In this document: positions 18,318 through 27,104 of the stretch, piece after piece
How the letters are laid out: every line of letters begins with the position of its first letter
Numbering within the stretch: position 1 is the stretch's first letter
From: Lysinibacillus sp.
Lineage (GTDB): Bacteria > Bacillota > Bacilli > Bacillales_A > Planococcaceae
Assembly: GCA_031181585.1 (NCBI GenBank)
Contig: JAPSKP010000001.1
Span: forward strand, 50,939-114,938
DNA: 64,000 bases
Direction: 5' to 3'
Notes under the pieces: generated by a model
What the model was told of the DNA's origin: nothing
Seen by the model: only the letters and a program-made list of their open reading frames with translations
Database searches by the model: none
Translations under genes and position numbers: made by a program

Positions 18318-18478
18318 ATAAAAAAAGGGCGGACATTTTTAGAAGATGTCCGCCCACTATATGTGCATACGTATATTAACGTAAAAACAATTCAACGTAT
18401 CATACCTGTAAACAGCCTCAGAAGCGTTCGTTCAGGTGAGAAGCGGGCAGCCTCTACTTCAAACTTGTATTCATAACC
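18318..18478 (-). promoter_or_regulatory. L20-type leader of infC-rpmI-rplT with internal terminator
   Basis: The transcript from the promoter at 18485-18513 has a leader of about 240 bases before infC. It contains a ten-pair GC-rich hairpin (GGGCGGACAT/ATGTCCGCCC, 18327-18355) followed by seven T, that is, a terminator in front of the operon. In B. subtilis L20 binds such a leader and promotes termination. The L20-binding fold upstream of the hairpin is inferred. Confidence 0.75.
18321..18355 (-). terminator. Attenuator terminator in infC leader
   Basis: Perfect ten-base stem GGGCGGACAT/ATGTCCGCCC with a nine-base loop and a T-run on the minus strand. Confidence 0.85.
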
Positions 18479-18484
18479 TAAATA

Positions 18485-18513
18485 ATCTTATCACGCTTAT
18501 AGTAAGGCGTCAA
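18485..18513 (-). promoter_or_regulatory. SigA promoter of infC operon
   Basis: TTGACG - 17 bases - TAAGAT on the minus strand, close to consensus. Confidence 0.75.
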
Positions 18514-18913
18514 GAAGTTTAAACATATTTTTTAGTTTATACTCCTTGTCCCAGCAAAAATCAATTTTCGGTATGTAGCGAATAATTATCTCCAGGAGGA
18601 ATCATTGCTTAATTATCCAAGAGAATTATAGGTAAGGAAGATGAGTGTGAATAGGTAGTAACTATTCTAAAGGTAAACTATCCGGATGAAAAATTTGTTG
18701 TTGTACCTTCTTTCTGCTTGGAGCTGAACGATCACGACATCCAAGTCTATAAACCGCTGAGATTATTAGAAATCACTGGCTGTAAAAACAGTCAGGGGCT
18801 ACAAAGCTGATTACTGTAAGAAACAGGCTTCTCCGTCTGCTTGGAAAAGCCTGCATTAATATGATAGGTCGCTAGTTCGTCTTACAGCACAATAAGGAAT
18901 GAAAGACTTCCCC
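18514..18913. other. Intergenic region with coding-like relic
   Basis: No complete gene is seen. On the plus strand 18655-18810 is an open frame of 51 codons without ATG, GTG or TTG near its upstream end. It reads naturally (VVTILKVNYPDEKFVVVPSF, later VYKPLRLLEITG) and ends at TGA. It may be the tail of a decayed gene. A small hairpin (CTGGCTGT/ACAGTCAG) lies at about 18776-18795. Confidence 0.35.
18834..18853 (-). terminator. Terminator after Mn catalase gene
   Basis: Stem CAGGCTT/AAGCCTG with further GA-rich pairing in the loop, followed on the minus strand by TTTCTT. Confidence 0.55.
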
Positions 18914-19735
18914 TCATTTTAACGGCGGTGTATCAAAAGCAGTTGGCGGAGCAGGCGGCAGAACAGGCGCCGGCGCAAAAGGAACCGGTTGTTCTACATA
19001 GTTGAACACACCTTCCCCATCCATGCTTGGTCCGTGTGCCCATCTTCCCTGTGCACTTTCATTTCCGCGGGAGAAGTTAAACAATGTATGAGAAACTTCG
19101 CGTTTTTCCAGTTCTCTTGGGAATGTGCTTGGTACAACAATATTCTCCTGTGCCTCAAGCTCTTTTATTGCTGCAATCCACTGGTTTTGATGCATTGTAT
19201 CTCGTGCAAGCAGCCACGCAAACATATCACGTACGCCCGGGTCCTCTGTTTCGTAATATAACCGGGCAACTTGAAGACGCCCCTGTGACTCTGCACTTAA
19301 ATTTGCCCTGAAATCCGCCAGCAAGTTACCACTTGCGATAATATAATCAGCTGTCCAACGGTTACCGTTAATATCAGAAGGCATTGCTCCTAGCCCAGAG
19401 ACGATGAGATGCTGCGGATTGCTTCCGCCTAAAATAGCAGCTATAAAAGGATCTTGTGCCGCCTCATCAAGCGTGGTCGGGCATACACCGTCAAGCAGCC
19501 TTGCGATCATTGTACAGATCATCTCGATATGAGCCAATTCCTCTGTTCCTGTATCCATTAGCAAATCACGGTACTTTTCATTACCGCGCGTATTCCATCC
19601 TTGGAATAAATACTGCAGAGCTACCGACATTTCGCCAAACTGGCCGCCTAATATTTCCTGCATTTTGCGCGCCATGACTGGATCGGGCTTGCAGGGCTTC
19701 GCTTCATATTGCAATTCCTTTATATGATAAAACAC
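18914..19735 (-). CDS. Manganese catalase (YdbD/CotJC family)
   Basis: Non-haem di-manganese catalase that breaks down hydrogen peroxide. The 273-residue protein has the ferritin-like helices with ligands E35 (GQFGEMSVALQYLFQG), E66 and H69 (EELAHIEMI), and a later EDPGVRDMFAWLLARDTMH with the second Glu/His set. The C-terminal tail is proline-rich (PVPFAPAPVLPPAPP). Relatives include the spore-coat protein CotJC and the general-stress YdbD; length is nearer YdbD. The start is a GTG at 19735 with GGGG seven bases upstream. It stands alone with its own terminator. Confidence 0.9.
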   Translation of the reverse strand: MFYHIKELQYEAKPCKPDPVMARKMQEILGGQFGEMSVALQYLFQGWNTRGNEKYRDLLMDTGTEELAHIEMICTMIARLLDGVCPTTLDEAAQDPFIAAILGGSNPQHLIVSGLGAMPSDINGNRWTADYIIASGNLLADFRANLSAESQGRLQVARLYYETEDPGVRDMFAWLLARDTMHQNQWIAAIKELEAQENIVVPSTFPRELEKREVSHTLFNFSRGNESAQGRWAHGPSMDGEGVFNYVEQPVPFAPAPVLPPAPPTAFDTPPLK

Positions 19736-19840
19736 ATCTTCACCCCTTCTACCCCCTACTATATGCTTTTTCCTTAAATGTGCTTTTAAAATTATCTATT
19801 TTTAAATTCCTCACTTGCTGGCATCCTGTAAAATAAGAAA

Positions 19841-19866
19841 GCGCCCGGAAAATGATACCCGGACGC
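19841..19866 (-). terminator. Terminator after thrS
   Basis: GC-rich stem GCGTCCGG/CCGGGCGC, ten-base AT loop, then TTTCTTATTTT on the minus strand. Confidence 0.75.
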
Positions 19867-19877
19867 ATTCTTCTTTA

Positions 19878-21809
19878 TTATTTTGTTACTTCTGCTTTAA
19901 TGTTTGCTAGGAACTCATCGAAGCCGATTGTTTCAGAATCTTTCGAGCCATAACGGCGAATGTTTACGCCGCCTGCTTCTACTTCTTTATCCCCGATTAC
20001 AAGCATGTATGGAATTTTCTTCATTTGTGATTCACGAATCTTGTAACCAAGCTTCTCTTCACGATCATCCATCTCAACACGAATACCTGCTGCTTGAAGT
20101 TTCTCTTGAATATCGCGCGCGTATTCATAGTGAACTGTGTTTGATACAGGAATGATTGTCGCTTGAACTGGCGCCAGCCATGTTGGGAATGCACCTTTGT
20201 ATTCTTCAATCAAGAATGCAACGAAGCGCTCCATTGTCGATACAACACCACGGTGAATAACAACCGGACGCTGCGGCTGACCATCTTCTCCGATGTAAGA
20301 AAGATCGAAGCGTTGTGGTAACAAGAAGTCAAGCTGTGCTGTTGATAACGTTTCTTCTTTACCGATCGCTGTTTTTACTTGAACGTCAAGCTTTGGACCA
20401 TAGAATGCCGCTTCACCTTCCGCTTCATAGTAATCCAAACCAAGCTCATCCATTGCTTCTTTCAACATGGATTGTGCTTTTTCCCACATTTCATCGTCAT
20501 CGAAGTACTTCTCTTTATCTTCTGGATCACGATAAGACAGGCGGAATGAGTAGTCTGTTAAATCGAAGTCTTTATATACTGCCAAAATAAGCTCTACTAC
20601 TTTTTTGAATTCCGCTTTGATTTGGTCTGGACGTACGAAAATATGTGCATCATTTAAAGTCATCCCGCGGACACGCTGCAGACCAGAAACTGCACCTGAC
20701 ATTTCGTAACGGTGCATTGTACCAAGCTCCGCAATCCGGATTGGCAAGTGACGGTATGAATGCAGACCATTTTTGAATACCATCATATGGTGCGGACAGT
20801 TCATTGGACGAAGAACCAGTGTTTCATTATCCATTTCCATTGGAGGGAACATTCCGTCCTGATAGTGATCCCAGTGACCTGAAGTTTCATAAAGTGTTTT
20901 TGAACCAAGTACTGGCGTGTATACATGTTTGTAGCCTAGAGAAATTTCTTTATCTACAATATAGCGCTCGATCGTACGGCGGATTGTTGCACCGTTCGGC
21001 AGCCATAATGGTAAACCTTGACCAACAGTTTGGCTTGTCATGAATAGATCAAGCTCTTTCCCGATTTTACGGTGGTCACGCTCTTTTGCTTCTTCAAGCA
21101 TTTGCAGGTGGTGTTTCAACTCGTCTTTTGTAAAGAACGCTGTACCATAAATACGCTGCAGCATCTTGTTGTCAGAGTTACCGCGCCAGTAAGCACCTGC
21201 TAATGATAACAGCTTGAACTCTTTTAACTTTCCTGTTGATGGTACGTGTACGCCGCGGCAAAGGTCGAAGAAGTCACCTTGATAGTAAATTGAAACTTGC
21301 TCGCCTTCAGGAATTGCTTCAAGAAGCTCCAGTTTGTATTCATCGTCTACTTCTGTATAGATAGCTTTTGCATCTTCACGAGAAACATTTTTACGATCGA
21401 TTTCAATATTCTCTGCGATGATTTTTTTCATTTCTTTTTCGATTGCAGGCAGGTCTTCCATTGTGATCGGTGTTGGTGAATCGATATCGTAATAGAAGCC
21501 TGATTCAATCACAGGCCCAATTCCTAGTTTTACATCTGGGAATAGGCGTTTTACTGCCTGTGCTGTTAAGTGCGCCGTAGAGTGACGAAGGATTTCCAGT
21601 GCTTCTGGTGATTTGTTTGTAATAATTTCGATCTTTGCATCTTCTTCGATAGGTGTTTTTGCATCGATTAATGTACCGTTGATTTTACCAGCTAATGCAC
21701 TCTTTTTTAGTCCCGGGCTGATGGAGCCTGCAACATCTAAAGTCGAGATGCCCTTTTCGAATTCCTTGACATTACCATCTGGGAAAGTTAATTTGATCAT
21801 TTCTGACAT
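19878..21809 (-). CDS. thrS: Threonyl-tRNA synthetase
   Basis: Class II synthetase for tRNA-Thr, 643 residues, full length. An N-terminal TGS domain (about 1-63) is followed by the N2 editing domain with '[17 protein letters not shown]' (about 71-87), where the HxxxH is visible, and later '[13 protein letters not shown]'. The catalytic core has '[13 protein letters not shown]' (zinc Cys near 335), '[20 protein letters not shown]' and '[10 protein letters not shown]'; the anticodon domain is at the end. The ATG at 21809 has GAGGAGG eight bases upstream; the 39-codon upstream extension lies inside the T-box leader. Confidence 0.97.
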   Translation of the reverse strand: MSEMIKLTFPDGNVKEFEKGISTLDVAGSISPGLKKSALAGKINGTLIDAKTPIEEDAKIEIITNKSPEALEILRHSTAHLTAQAVKRLFPDVKLGIGPVIESGFYYDIDSPTPITMEDLPAIEKEMKKIIAENIEIDRKNVSREDAKAIYTEVDDEYKLELLEAIPEGEQVSIYYQGDFFDLCRGVHVPSTGKLKEFKLLSLAGAYWRGNSDNKMLQRIYGTAFFTKDELKHHLQMLEEAKERDHRKIGKELDLFMTSQTVGQGLPLWLPNGATIRRTIERYIVDKEISLGYKHVYTPVLGSKTLYETSGHWDHYQDGMFPPMEMDNETLVLRPMNCPHHMMVFKNGLHSYRHLPIRIAELGTMHRYEMSGAVSGLQRVRGMTLNDAHIFVRPDQIKAEFKKVVELILAVYKDFDLTDYSFRLSYRDPEDKEKYFDDDEMWEKAQSMLKEAMDELGLDYYEAEGEAAFYGPKLDVQVKTAIGKEETLSTAQLDFLLPQRFDLSYIGEDGQPQRPVVIHRGVVSTMERFVAFLIEEYKGAFPTWLAPVQATIIPVSNTVHYEYARDIQEKLQAAGIRVEMDDREEKLGYKIRESQMKKIPYMLVIGDKEVEAGGVNIRRYGSKDSETIGFDEFLANIKAEVTK

Positions 21810-21925
21810 GTGGATGTCCTCCTCTTTATTATATAGTGAGCCTCGATTTACCGGCGATTTTTGGTCGGTTACCGGCGGTTTCGCGGCAAATGCCGGCGAA
21901 TTTCTAGGAAATACCTGCGAATCCA

Positions 21926-22175
21926 AACAAAAAAGCGCCGTCCCTGGAAAGGGACGACGCGTATGCTCGTGGTTCCACCCTTCTTCCTTCCGAGTAAACT
22001 CGAACGAAGCTCTAGGTCAGTTAACGTACTGATAGACGTTGGCAGATTGACCCCGCCACTGCTCCAAGGTAGTAGAATGTGTGTCGTGCTAGGAAGCTTC
22101 CAGCCAAGGCTCCCCTCTCTAAAAGTCGGTTCACATATCCCGTATCCTTTTCAAAGCTTTTCAATGTGTAATTAC
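21926..22175 (-). promoter_or_regulatory. T-box leader (threonine) of thrS
   Basis: The core AGGGTGGAACCACG reads on the minus strand at 21981-21968, just before a terminator stem GCGTCGTCCCT/AGGGACGGCGC (21935-21960) and a T-run. An ACC codon at 22070-22068 (context CTACCTTGG) is the likely specifier, which fits threonine. AGAGAGG upstream matches the stem I AG-rich bulge region. thrS should be switched on when tRNA-Thr is uncharged. Confidence 0.9.
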
Positions 22176-22182
22176 TTAGGAA

Positions 22183-22211
22183 AGTATACGCCTGCAGGTC
22201 GAAAAAAGCAA
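22183..22211 (-). promoter_or_regulatory. SigA promoter of thrS
   Basis: TTGCTT - 17 bases - TATACT on the minus strand, 11 bases past the dnaI stop, giving thrS its own start for the T-box transcript. Confidence 0.75.
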
Positions 22212-22222
22212 CTGCTAAAATG

Positions 22223-23161
22223 TTACGAATTTCGACGGTTAATACCATCCATTTGAATTGGTATCGTAACTGCCTTGATACGTTCCATAATCCGGGCTGC
22301 TTTGACAACCTCTACATCGCCTCGCTGTGATTGAGATAGATGATGTTCAAGTCCAGCATAGTCGAAGTTTGATGTGATAAATGTTGGCAGCTGCTCACTC
22401 ATGCGGTAATGAAGAATAGTACCAAGAATTTCATCACGTGTCCACGCAGTCATTGTCTCTGCACCGATGTCATCAAGCATCAATACAGGTGCTTTCTTTA
22501 CATAATCAATTTTTTCATTTAGTGTCTGATCCTGAATCGAATTTTTCATTTCACGTAAAAATTCAGGAACAAAAACAACAACAGACCTTACCTTCAAAGC
22601 AGCAAGTTCATTGGCAATCGCACCAAGCACAAAGGATTTCCCCACACCAAACTGCCCGTATAGATAAAACCCTTTTGCCGGAAGTTCGCCAGTCTTCTTG
22701 TACTGAGCGACGAAATCAGCAGCCTTATGGGCAATTATTACCCGTGACTTGTCGTCAATCATTAAATCCTTCAAGGTAGCTTTTAATACATCCTTTGGCA
22801 TATGCATGCTCGAAATCATCTTAGCCGTTTCACGATGCTCGTCCTCTAGCAATTTCTGGTCACAGCGCTCATATTTTATTTCAATATTATCACGTAAAAT
22901 GTATAGCTTTGGTATAAAGCCTCCTAAGTAATTGGTACAGCAGGCAGTCGAATCAGCCTGGCAGCAAGTAGTTGACTGGGAGATAAATTCGTCCAGCTTT
23001 GGTAAACTCCGTTCGACCATTTCATTAGTTACTGCTCCGGCATTTTCTGCTAGAAATCTCTGTACCTGCTCGTTCCCTAAAATTTCACGCTTCGTTGCTT
23101 CATAGCGTTCTTGAAATGATGGAATTTTAATTCTGTTTAAAGATCGATTAATCGGTTCGAT
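22223..23161 (-). CDS. dnaI: Primosomal helicase loader DnaI, ATC start
   Basis: AAA+ ATPase that loads the DnaC helicase at origins and restart sites with DnaB and DnaD. The first in-frame ATG (23020) would remove 47 residues of the helicase-binding domain. The frame continues up to ATC at 23161, which lies seven bases after AGGTG; three codons earlier is a stop, and no ATG, GTG or TTG occurs between. From the ATC it reads (I)EPINRSLNR, aligned with B. subtilis MEPIGRSLQ, and gives 312 residues against 311 there. Visible parts: Cys-rich zinc region (CCQADSTACC, about 66-75), Walker A GQFGVGKS (about 175), Walker B MLDDIGAE. Confidence 0.9.
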   Translation of the reverse strand: MEPINRSLNRIKIPSFQERYEATKREILGNEQVQRFLAENAGAVTNEMVERSLPKLDEFISQSTTCCQADSTACCTNYLGGFIPKLYILRDNIEIKYERCDQKLLEDEHRETAKMISSMHMPKDVLKATLKDLMIDDKSRVIIAHKAADFVAQYKKTGELPAKGFYLYGQFGVGKSFVLGAIANELAALKVRSVVVFVPEFLREMKNSIQDQTLNEKIDYVKKAPVLMLDDIGAETMTAWTRDEILGTILHYRMSEQLPTFITSNFDYAGLEHHLSQSQRGDVEVVKAARIMERIKAVTIPIQMDGINRRNS

Positions 23162-23162
23162 G

Positions 23163-24527
23163 TTAGTTCACCTGCCCATCTTGTCCTAGTTTTTGTAATA
23201 TTTTTTGCCGTTCCGCCTCAAAGTCCATCATGGAAACGTTAGACGATGCTGGGGCAGGCTCTGTATCCCGCTTATAAAACCAATCCGGCACCTTTTCTTC
23301 CCGTCCGCTAGACTTTTTATAGTTTTGTTTTTGCGGTGAATTGGTTTTCGATTCATTCTCCGCCTTCCATTTTGCATACTTATCGCGCTCCCGGCGTGCT
23401 AATTCCATTGCCTCTTTTGCTGTTTTTAAATTTTTACGAATCCAGTGGTCAGCAATTCTCTCCACGTAATTTTTAGGAAGACGCATATCTGTTGTCAGCA
23501 TGACATACTCCAGCAATACATTCACGACACCAACAGGCATATCGTGCTTCATAATCAAATCCTCTGCTAATTGCACAGAAGCAGATAATGGTTCTTTACC
23601 TTTATTAATATCACGCAGCACCTGAATAGGCGGTGTTGTCTCCAAATAGTCCAGCAGCTCTTGTTCCTTTGTCCGCTTTGTTTCTGAAGATGTATCTACA
23701 CGTTTCTCAAAAGTTTTCGCCAGTTTTGGCGCCTCTTTTGAAATTGTGATTTTATAATAGTCCGCAGCCGCTTTTTTTAGCCGTTCAATCGGCAGCTTCA
23801 TCGAATCATCCAAAGCCATAATAATAACCTTCTGCATTTCAAGCGGAGAAAGTTTATATAAAAAAGCAAGTTTAGCGATCATTAAACGTGCCTCAGCCGT
23901 TAAGGCCGCAGAAGGCACAAGCTGTTCGGAAAGCCCTGCCCTTAACAAATCAAAATCAAATTGCACATAATAGAACGGATAGCCTCTTTCTACTTTTCGC
24001 TCCTCAAGCATATCCTGCGGCACTTGCATATGGATTGGCTTGTATACATCGGTAAATGTGCGAGTTACTTCATTATAATCTTGTTTATCGATCTGTTTGC
24101 AAAAGCGGTTTCGAAGCTTACGGTATGCTTGTTCTCCTATTTTGCTAAACAAAAACATAGACAACAACGGGTCTGCAAAAAATTCCCTTGCTTCAAGCGG
24201 TCTCACTACTTCATAAATAAAGGTACGGCTGTCTTCTTCATCCTTGCGCCACGTCCGAAGCAATCCTATTGCCTCAAGAGCGATGCGGGCCTCGAAAACC
24301 TCGCGTACCGACATGCCGAGCACGTTCATTAAATAATAGTGTGTCATTTTTCCGGTGGTATAATCTTCGCCTTCCGCCCAAAGTGTTAAATATAGACTAA
24401 CTGGGTCCGACCCTGTTAATGGCTGATAAAATAAGGTTAATAGTTGCCGTTCATTAGTTGATAAAGCTTGAGGGAGCGTTATTTCAAAATGATCCGTCGC
24501 GAGCAATTCCTTATACATTTGAACCAC
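23163..24527 (-). CDS. dnaB: Replication initiation and membrane attachment protein DnaB
   Basis: Firmicute-specific helicase co-loader that acts with DnaD and DnaI at oriC and links it to the membrane. The 454-residue protein has the winged-helix N-domain ('LLTLFYQPLTGSDPVSLYLTLW') and the DDBH2 region near 'VGVVNVLLEYVMLTTDMRLPKNYVERIADHW' (about 335-365). It ends in a charged tail. The most likely start is the GTG at 24527, eight bases after GAGGAG; another GTG at 24536 overlaps that site. The stop is one base before the dnaI start, so the two are coupled. Confidence 0.92.
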   Translation of the reverse strand: MVQMYKELLATDHFEITLPQALSTNERQLLTLFYQPLTGSDPVSLYLTLWAEGEDYTTGKMTHYYLMNVLGMSVREVFEARIALEAIGLLRTWRKDEEDSRTFIYEVVRPLEAREFFADPLLSMFLFSKIGEQAYRKLRNRFCKQIDKQDYNEVTRTFTDVYKPIHMQVPQDMLEERKVERGYPFYYVQFDFDLLRAGLSEQLVPSAALTAEARLMIAKLAFLYKLSPLEMQKVIIMALDDSMKLPIERLKKAAADYYKITISKEAPKLAKTFEKRVDTSSETKRTKEQELLDYLETTPPIQVLRDINKGKEPLSASVQLAEDLIMKHDMPVGVVNVLLEYVMLTTDMRLPKNYVERIADHWIRKNLKTAKEAMELARRERDKYAKWKAENESKTNSPQKQNYKKSSGREEKVPDWFYKRDTEPAPASSNVSMMDFEAERQKILQKLGQDGQVN

Positions 24528-24547
24528 TTCAATCACTCCTCATTTTA

Positions 24548-25015
24548 TTATTTGTCAGTTGTCTGTTTTTGCAGTAAATCCTTCAATTCATCGATAAAGA
24601 CATTGATATCTTTAAATTGGCGGTAGACAGATGCAAAACGCACGTAAGCAACCTCGTCAATTTTGGCCAAACGATCCATCACCATTTCCCCTACGTCTTC
24701 AGAGCGGACTTCTGAATTGCCGATACGGCGCAGATCCTTTTCAATCCCCATTACAAGGTCTTCTAGAACATCAAGCGCCACTGGACGTTTCTCACATGCT
24801 CGAATCAGCCCTCGCAGCACTTTTTCACGGCTGAACTCTTCACGTGAGCCCTCCTTCTTTACGACGACTAGGGGTGTTTCTTCTATTTTTTCAAATGTTG
24901 TAAAGCGGAAGCCGCATGACTCGCATTCACGACGGCGCCTAATTTCCTTATTATCATCTACCGGTCTTGAATCGACAACGCGTGTCCCGTTGTACTGACA
25001 AGATGGACATCTCAT
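24548..25015 (-). CDS. nrdR: Transcriptional repressor NrdR
   Basis: Zinc-ribbon, ATP-cone repressor of ribonucleotide reductase genes that senses ATP/dATP. The 155-residue protein has the zinc ribbon with paired cysteines CPSC and CESC (about 3-34) and an ATP-cone from about 49 to 139 ('[20 protein letters not shown]'). The ATG at 25015 has AGGGGA seven bases upstream; an ATG-like start two codons earlier is rejected. First gene of nrdR-dnaB-dnaI, the B. subtilis order. Confidence 0.95.
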   Translation of the reverse strand: MRCPSCQYNGTRVVDSRPVDDNKEIRRRRECESCGFRFTTFEKIEETPLVVVKKEGSREEFSREKVLRGLIRACEKRPVALDVLEDLVMGIEKDLRRIGNSEVRSEDVGEMVMDRLAKIDEVAYVRFASVYRQFKDINVFIDELKDLLQKQTTDK

Positions 25016-25051
25016 ACACATTTCCCCTGATTCTTTTCAATTTGTAAACCT

Positions 25052-25080
25052 ATTATAGCAAATATCTCGCAGATGACGAA
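25052..25080 (-). promoter_or_regulatory. Promoter of nrdR-dnaB-dnaI
   Basis: TTCGTC - 17 bases - TATAAT on the minus strand. The -10 is perfect, the -35 weak. Confidence 0.6.
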
Positions 25081-25166
25081 TAACAATTCCTTTTTCTGAA
25101 ACAAAAGCGCTTTAGCCTAGACGCTATTCACATACTAAAATTATAATATCTTTCAAAAATAAAAAA

Positions 25167-25193
25167 GACTAACCACCCGCATGGTGATCAGTC
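25167..25193 (-). terminator. Terminator after gapB
   Basis: Stem GACTGATCACC/GGTGGTTAGTC followed by TTTTTTATTTTT on the minus strand. Confidence 0.85.
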
Positions 25194-25211
25194 TCTTCCT
25201 ATTTTTAAAAA

Positions 25212-26231
25212 TTACGCTTGAACTGCAGCTAGTTCTTTTACTACTTTTTTCGCTAAATCAACAACACGTGCTGAATAGCCCCACTCATTGTCATACCAAG
25301 CTAACACTTTAACTTTACGATCGCCCATAACCATTGTCGTTAAACCATCGATTGTTGAAGAATAAGTAGTTGTATTGTAGTCAGAAGACACAAGCGGATC
25401 CATAGAAATGTTCAGGATACCTTTCATTGACCCTTCAGCAGCTGCTTTAAATGCAGCATTTACTTCTTCGACCGTTACATCTTTCTTCAAATCTACTACT
25501 AGGTCAACTAGTGACACATTTGGCGTAGGAACGCGCAGTGCCATACCATGTAATTTCCCTTTTAACTCTGGTAATACTAAAGCTAATGCTTTTGCAGCAC
25601 CTGTAGAAGTAGGAATAATTGAGGAACCGCAGTTACGTGCGCGTCGCAGGTCTTTGTGTGGGTTATCTAAATTGTTTTGGTCGTTTGTATAGGCATGAAC
25701 AGTAGTCATTAATCCATTTTCGATGCCAAATGCGTCATTTAATACTTTTGCTACAGGAGCCAGGCAGTTTGTCGTACAAGAAGCATTTGAGATAACGTCA
25801 TGTTTTGTAATATCTAACAGCTCATCATTTACACCAAGTACTACAGTAATGTCTTCATTCTTTCCTGGAGCAGTTAAAATGACCTTTTTAGCGCCAGCTT
25901 CTAAATGCATAGCCGCTTTTTCACGATCATTGAATTTACCAGTCGCTTCAATTACTAATTCTACGCCCATTTCTTTCCAAGGCAGTAACTTCGGGTCACG
26001 TTCAGAAACAATTGCCACTCGCTTGCCGTTTACGATTAAAGCATTTTCCTCTGTTTCCACAGTTCCGTTGAATGGCCCATGATTTGTGTCATACTTAATT
26101 AAATGAGCCAAAGTTTCAGCAGGGTAGCTGGCATTGATTGCTACTAAATTCAAGTCATTTTGAACGATAGCTTGGCGGAATACCATACGACCAATTCGGC
26201 CAAATCCGTTAATTGCGATAGAAACTGTCAT
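25212..26231 (-). CDS. gapB: Glyceraldehyde-3-phosphate dehydrogenase, gluconeogenic GapB type
   Basis: Interconverts glyceraldehyde-3-phosphate and 1,3-bisphosphoglycerate. The 339-residue protein has the Rossmann start AINGFGRIGRMVFR, the catalytic Cys in SNASCTTNCLAP (about 148-159) and 'HAYTNDQNNLDNPHKDLRRARN'. It follows B. subtilis GapB, the NADP-preferring form used in gluconeogenesis, notably at 'INASYPAETLAHLIKYDTNHG'. Two CcpN-like boxes on its promoter fit that role. Neighbours coaE and nrdR match too, but speD, which lies between gapB and nrdR in B. subtilis, is missing. Confidence 0.9.
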   Translation of the reverse strand: MTVSIAINGFGRIGRMVFRQAIVQNDLNLVAINASYPAETLAHLIKYDTNHGPFNGTVETEENALIVNGKRVAIVSERDPKLLPWKEMGVELVIEATGKFNDREKAAMHLEAGAKKVILTAPGKNEDITVVLGVNDELLDITKHDVISNASCTTNCLAPVAKVLNDAFGIENGLMTTVHAYTNDQNNLDNPHKDLRRARNCGSSIIPTSTGAAKALALVLPELKGKLHGMALRVPTPNVSLVDLVVDLKKDVTVEEVNAAFKAAAEGSMKGILNISMDPLVSSDYNTTTYSSTIDGLTTMVMGDRKVKVLAWYDNEWGYSARVVDLAKKVVKELAAVQA

Positions 26232-26275
26232 AATAAAAAAAGCCTCCTGTAATTAGGTTATCATTTTATTTGTTA

Positions 26276-26314
26276 TATATGTCATTAGTATAACACATTG
26301 TGCAAAAAGTTGAA
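26276..26314 (-). promoter_or_regulatory. gapB promoter with two tandem CcpN-like boxes
   Basis: Promoter TTCAAC - 16 bases - TATACT on the minus strand. The -10 lies inside TGTGTTATACT (26297-26287), which fits the CcpN consensus TRTGHYATAYW at every position. Directly next to it AATGACATATA (26286-26276) fits at ten of eleven. CcpN represses gapB during growth on glucose in B. subtilis. Confidence 0.75.
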
Positions 26315-26442
26315 CATTATTCGCTCAACATTTTAAAGTTCTTATTTTCTGACAACAAGCTACTTTCTAAATAACCAAAATTTTGGAGGACTAAACAGCA
26401 TTTTGTACAATCTACAAAATTGTCATTCTTTTAAGCAAGAAA

Positions 26443-26476
26443 AAGACATGACCGAACATAAGGTCGGCCACGTCTT
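26443..26476 (-). terminator. Terminator after coaE
   Basis: Stem AAGACGTGGCCGACC pairing with GGTCATGTCTT around a short loop, then TTTTCTT on the minus strand. Confidence 0.75.
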
Positions 26477-26497
26477 CTTTTTAATAGGTCAGTTCAA

Positions 26498-27091
26498 TTA
26501 GATAATTGTCCAGTTTTTTAAAATTGCTTCTAATTGATGAGCTGTTGTCTCAATGTCTCCATTATTATAAATGATAGCATCAGCGCCCTGCTCTTTCACC
26601 GACATAGGAAGTTGAGATGCAATACGTGCTCTTGCTTCCTCTTCTGATAAATTATTTCGTTTCATCAACCGTTCCAACTGAACTTCCTCTTTAACTGATA
26701 CAACAAGAATTTTATCTACAAAATGCTGCAGCTTGCTTTCAAATAATAAAGGGATATCCATTACAACATGAGAGGCACCTTGTTCAAGGTGTTCCTCCCG
26801 CTGTCGAATCATTTCTACACGGATAGCAGGGTGGATAATATCATTCAGCATCTTCCGTTTTGCCGGTTCATGGAAAATAATCGCCCCTACCTTTTCCCTG
26901 TCCATTGTGCCATCCTTCTTAATGACATCCTTGCCAAATGCCTCAGCAATTTTTACAAGTGTTTCTGTTCCTGGTTCTACGACTTGGCGCGCAACCATAT
27001 CCGCATCAACAATTGGAAGGTGATAACCTTCCAACATCTTCGCTACGGTGCTTTTTCCACTTGCAATACTTCCTGTTAATCCAATAATCAT
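26498..27091 (-). CDS. coaE: Dephospho-CoA kinase
   Basis: Last step of coenzyme A synthesis: phosphorylates dephospho-CoA at the 3' ribose position. The 197-residue P-loop kinase has Walker A GLTGSIASGKST (about 4-15), 'VDADMVARQVVEPG' and 'HPAIRVEMIRQRE', plus the lid 'RLMKRNNLSEEEARARI'. The ATG at 27091 has AGAGGTG upstream; the 21-codon extension overlaps mutM and is rejected. It is 13 bases after mutM, so polA-mutM-coaE form one unit. Confidence 0.93.
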   Translation of the reverse strand: MIIGLTGSIASGKSTVAKMLEGYHLPIVDADMVARQVVEPGTETLVKIAEAFGKDVIKKDGTMDREKVGAIIFHEPAKRKMLNDIIHPAIRVEMIRQREEHLEQGASHVVMDIPLLFESKLQHFVDKILVVSVKEEVQLERLMKRNNLSEEEARARIASQLPMSVKEQGADAIIYNNGDIETTAHQLEAILKNWTII

Positions 27092-27104
27092 CGTGTGACA
27101 CCTC

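Noticed and set aside
22223-23020. Shorter DnaI starting at the first ATG
   Set aside because: It would delete the N-terminal part conserved in DnaI; upstream codons align with the family through to the ATC.
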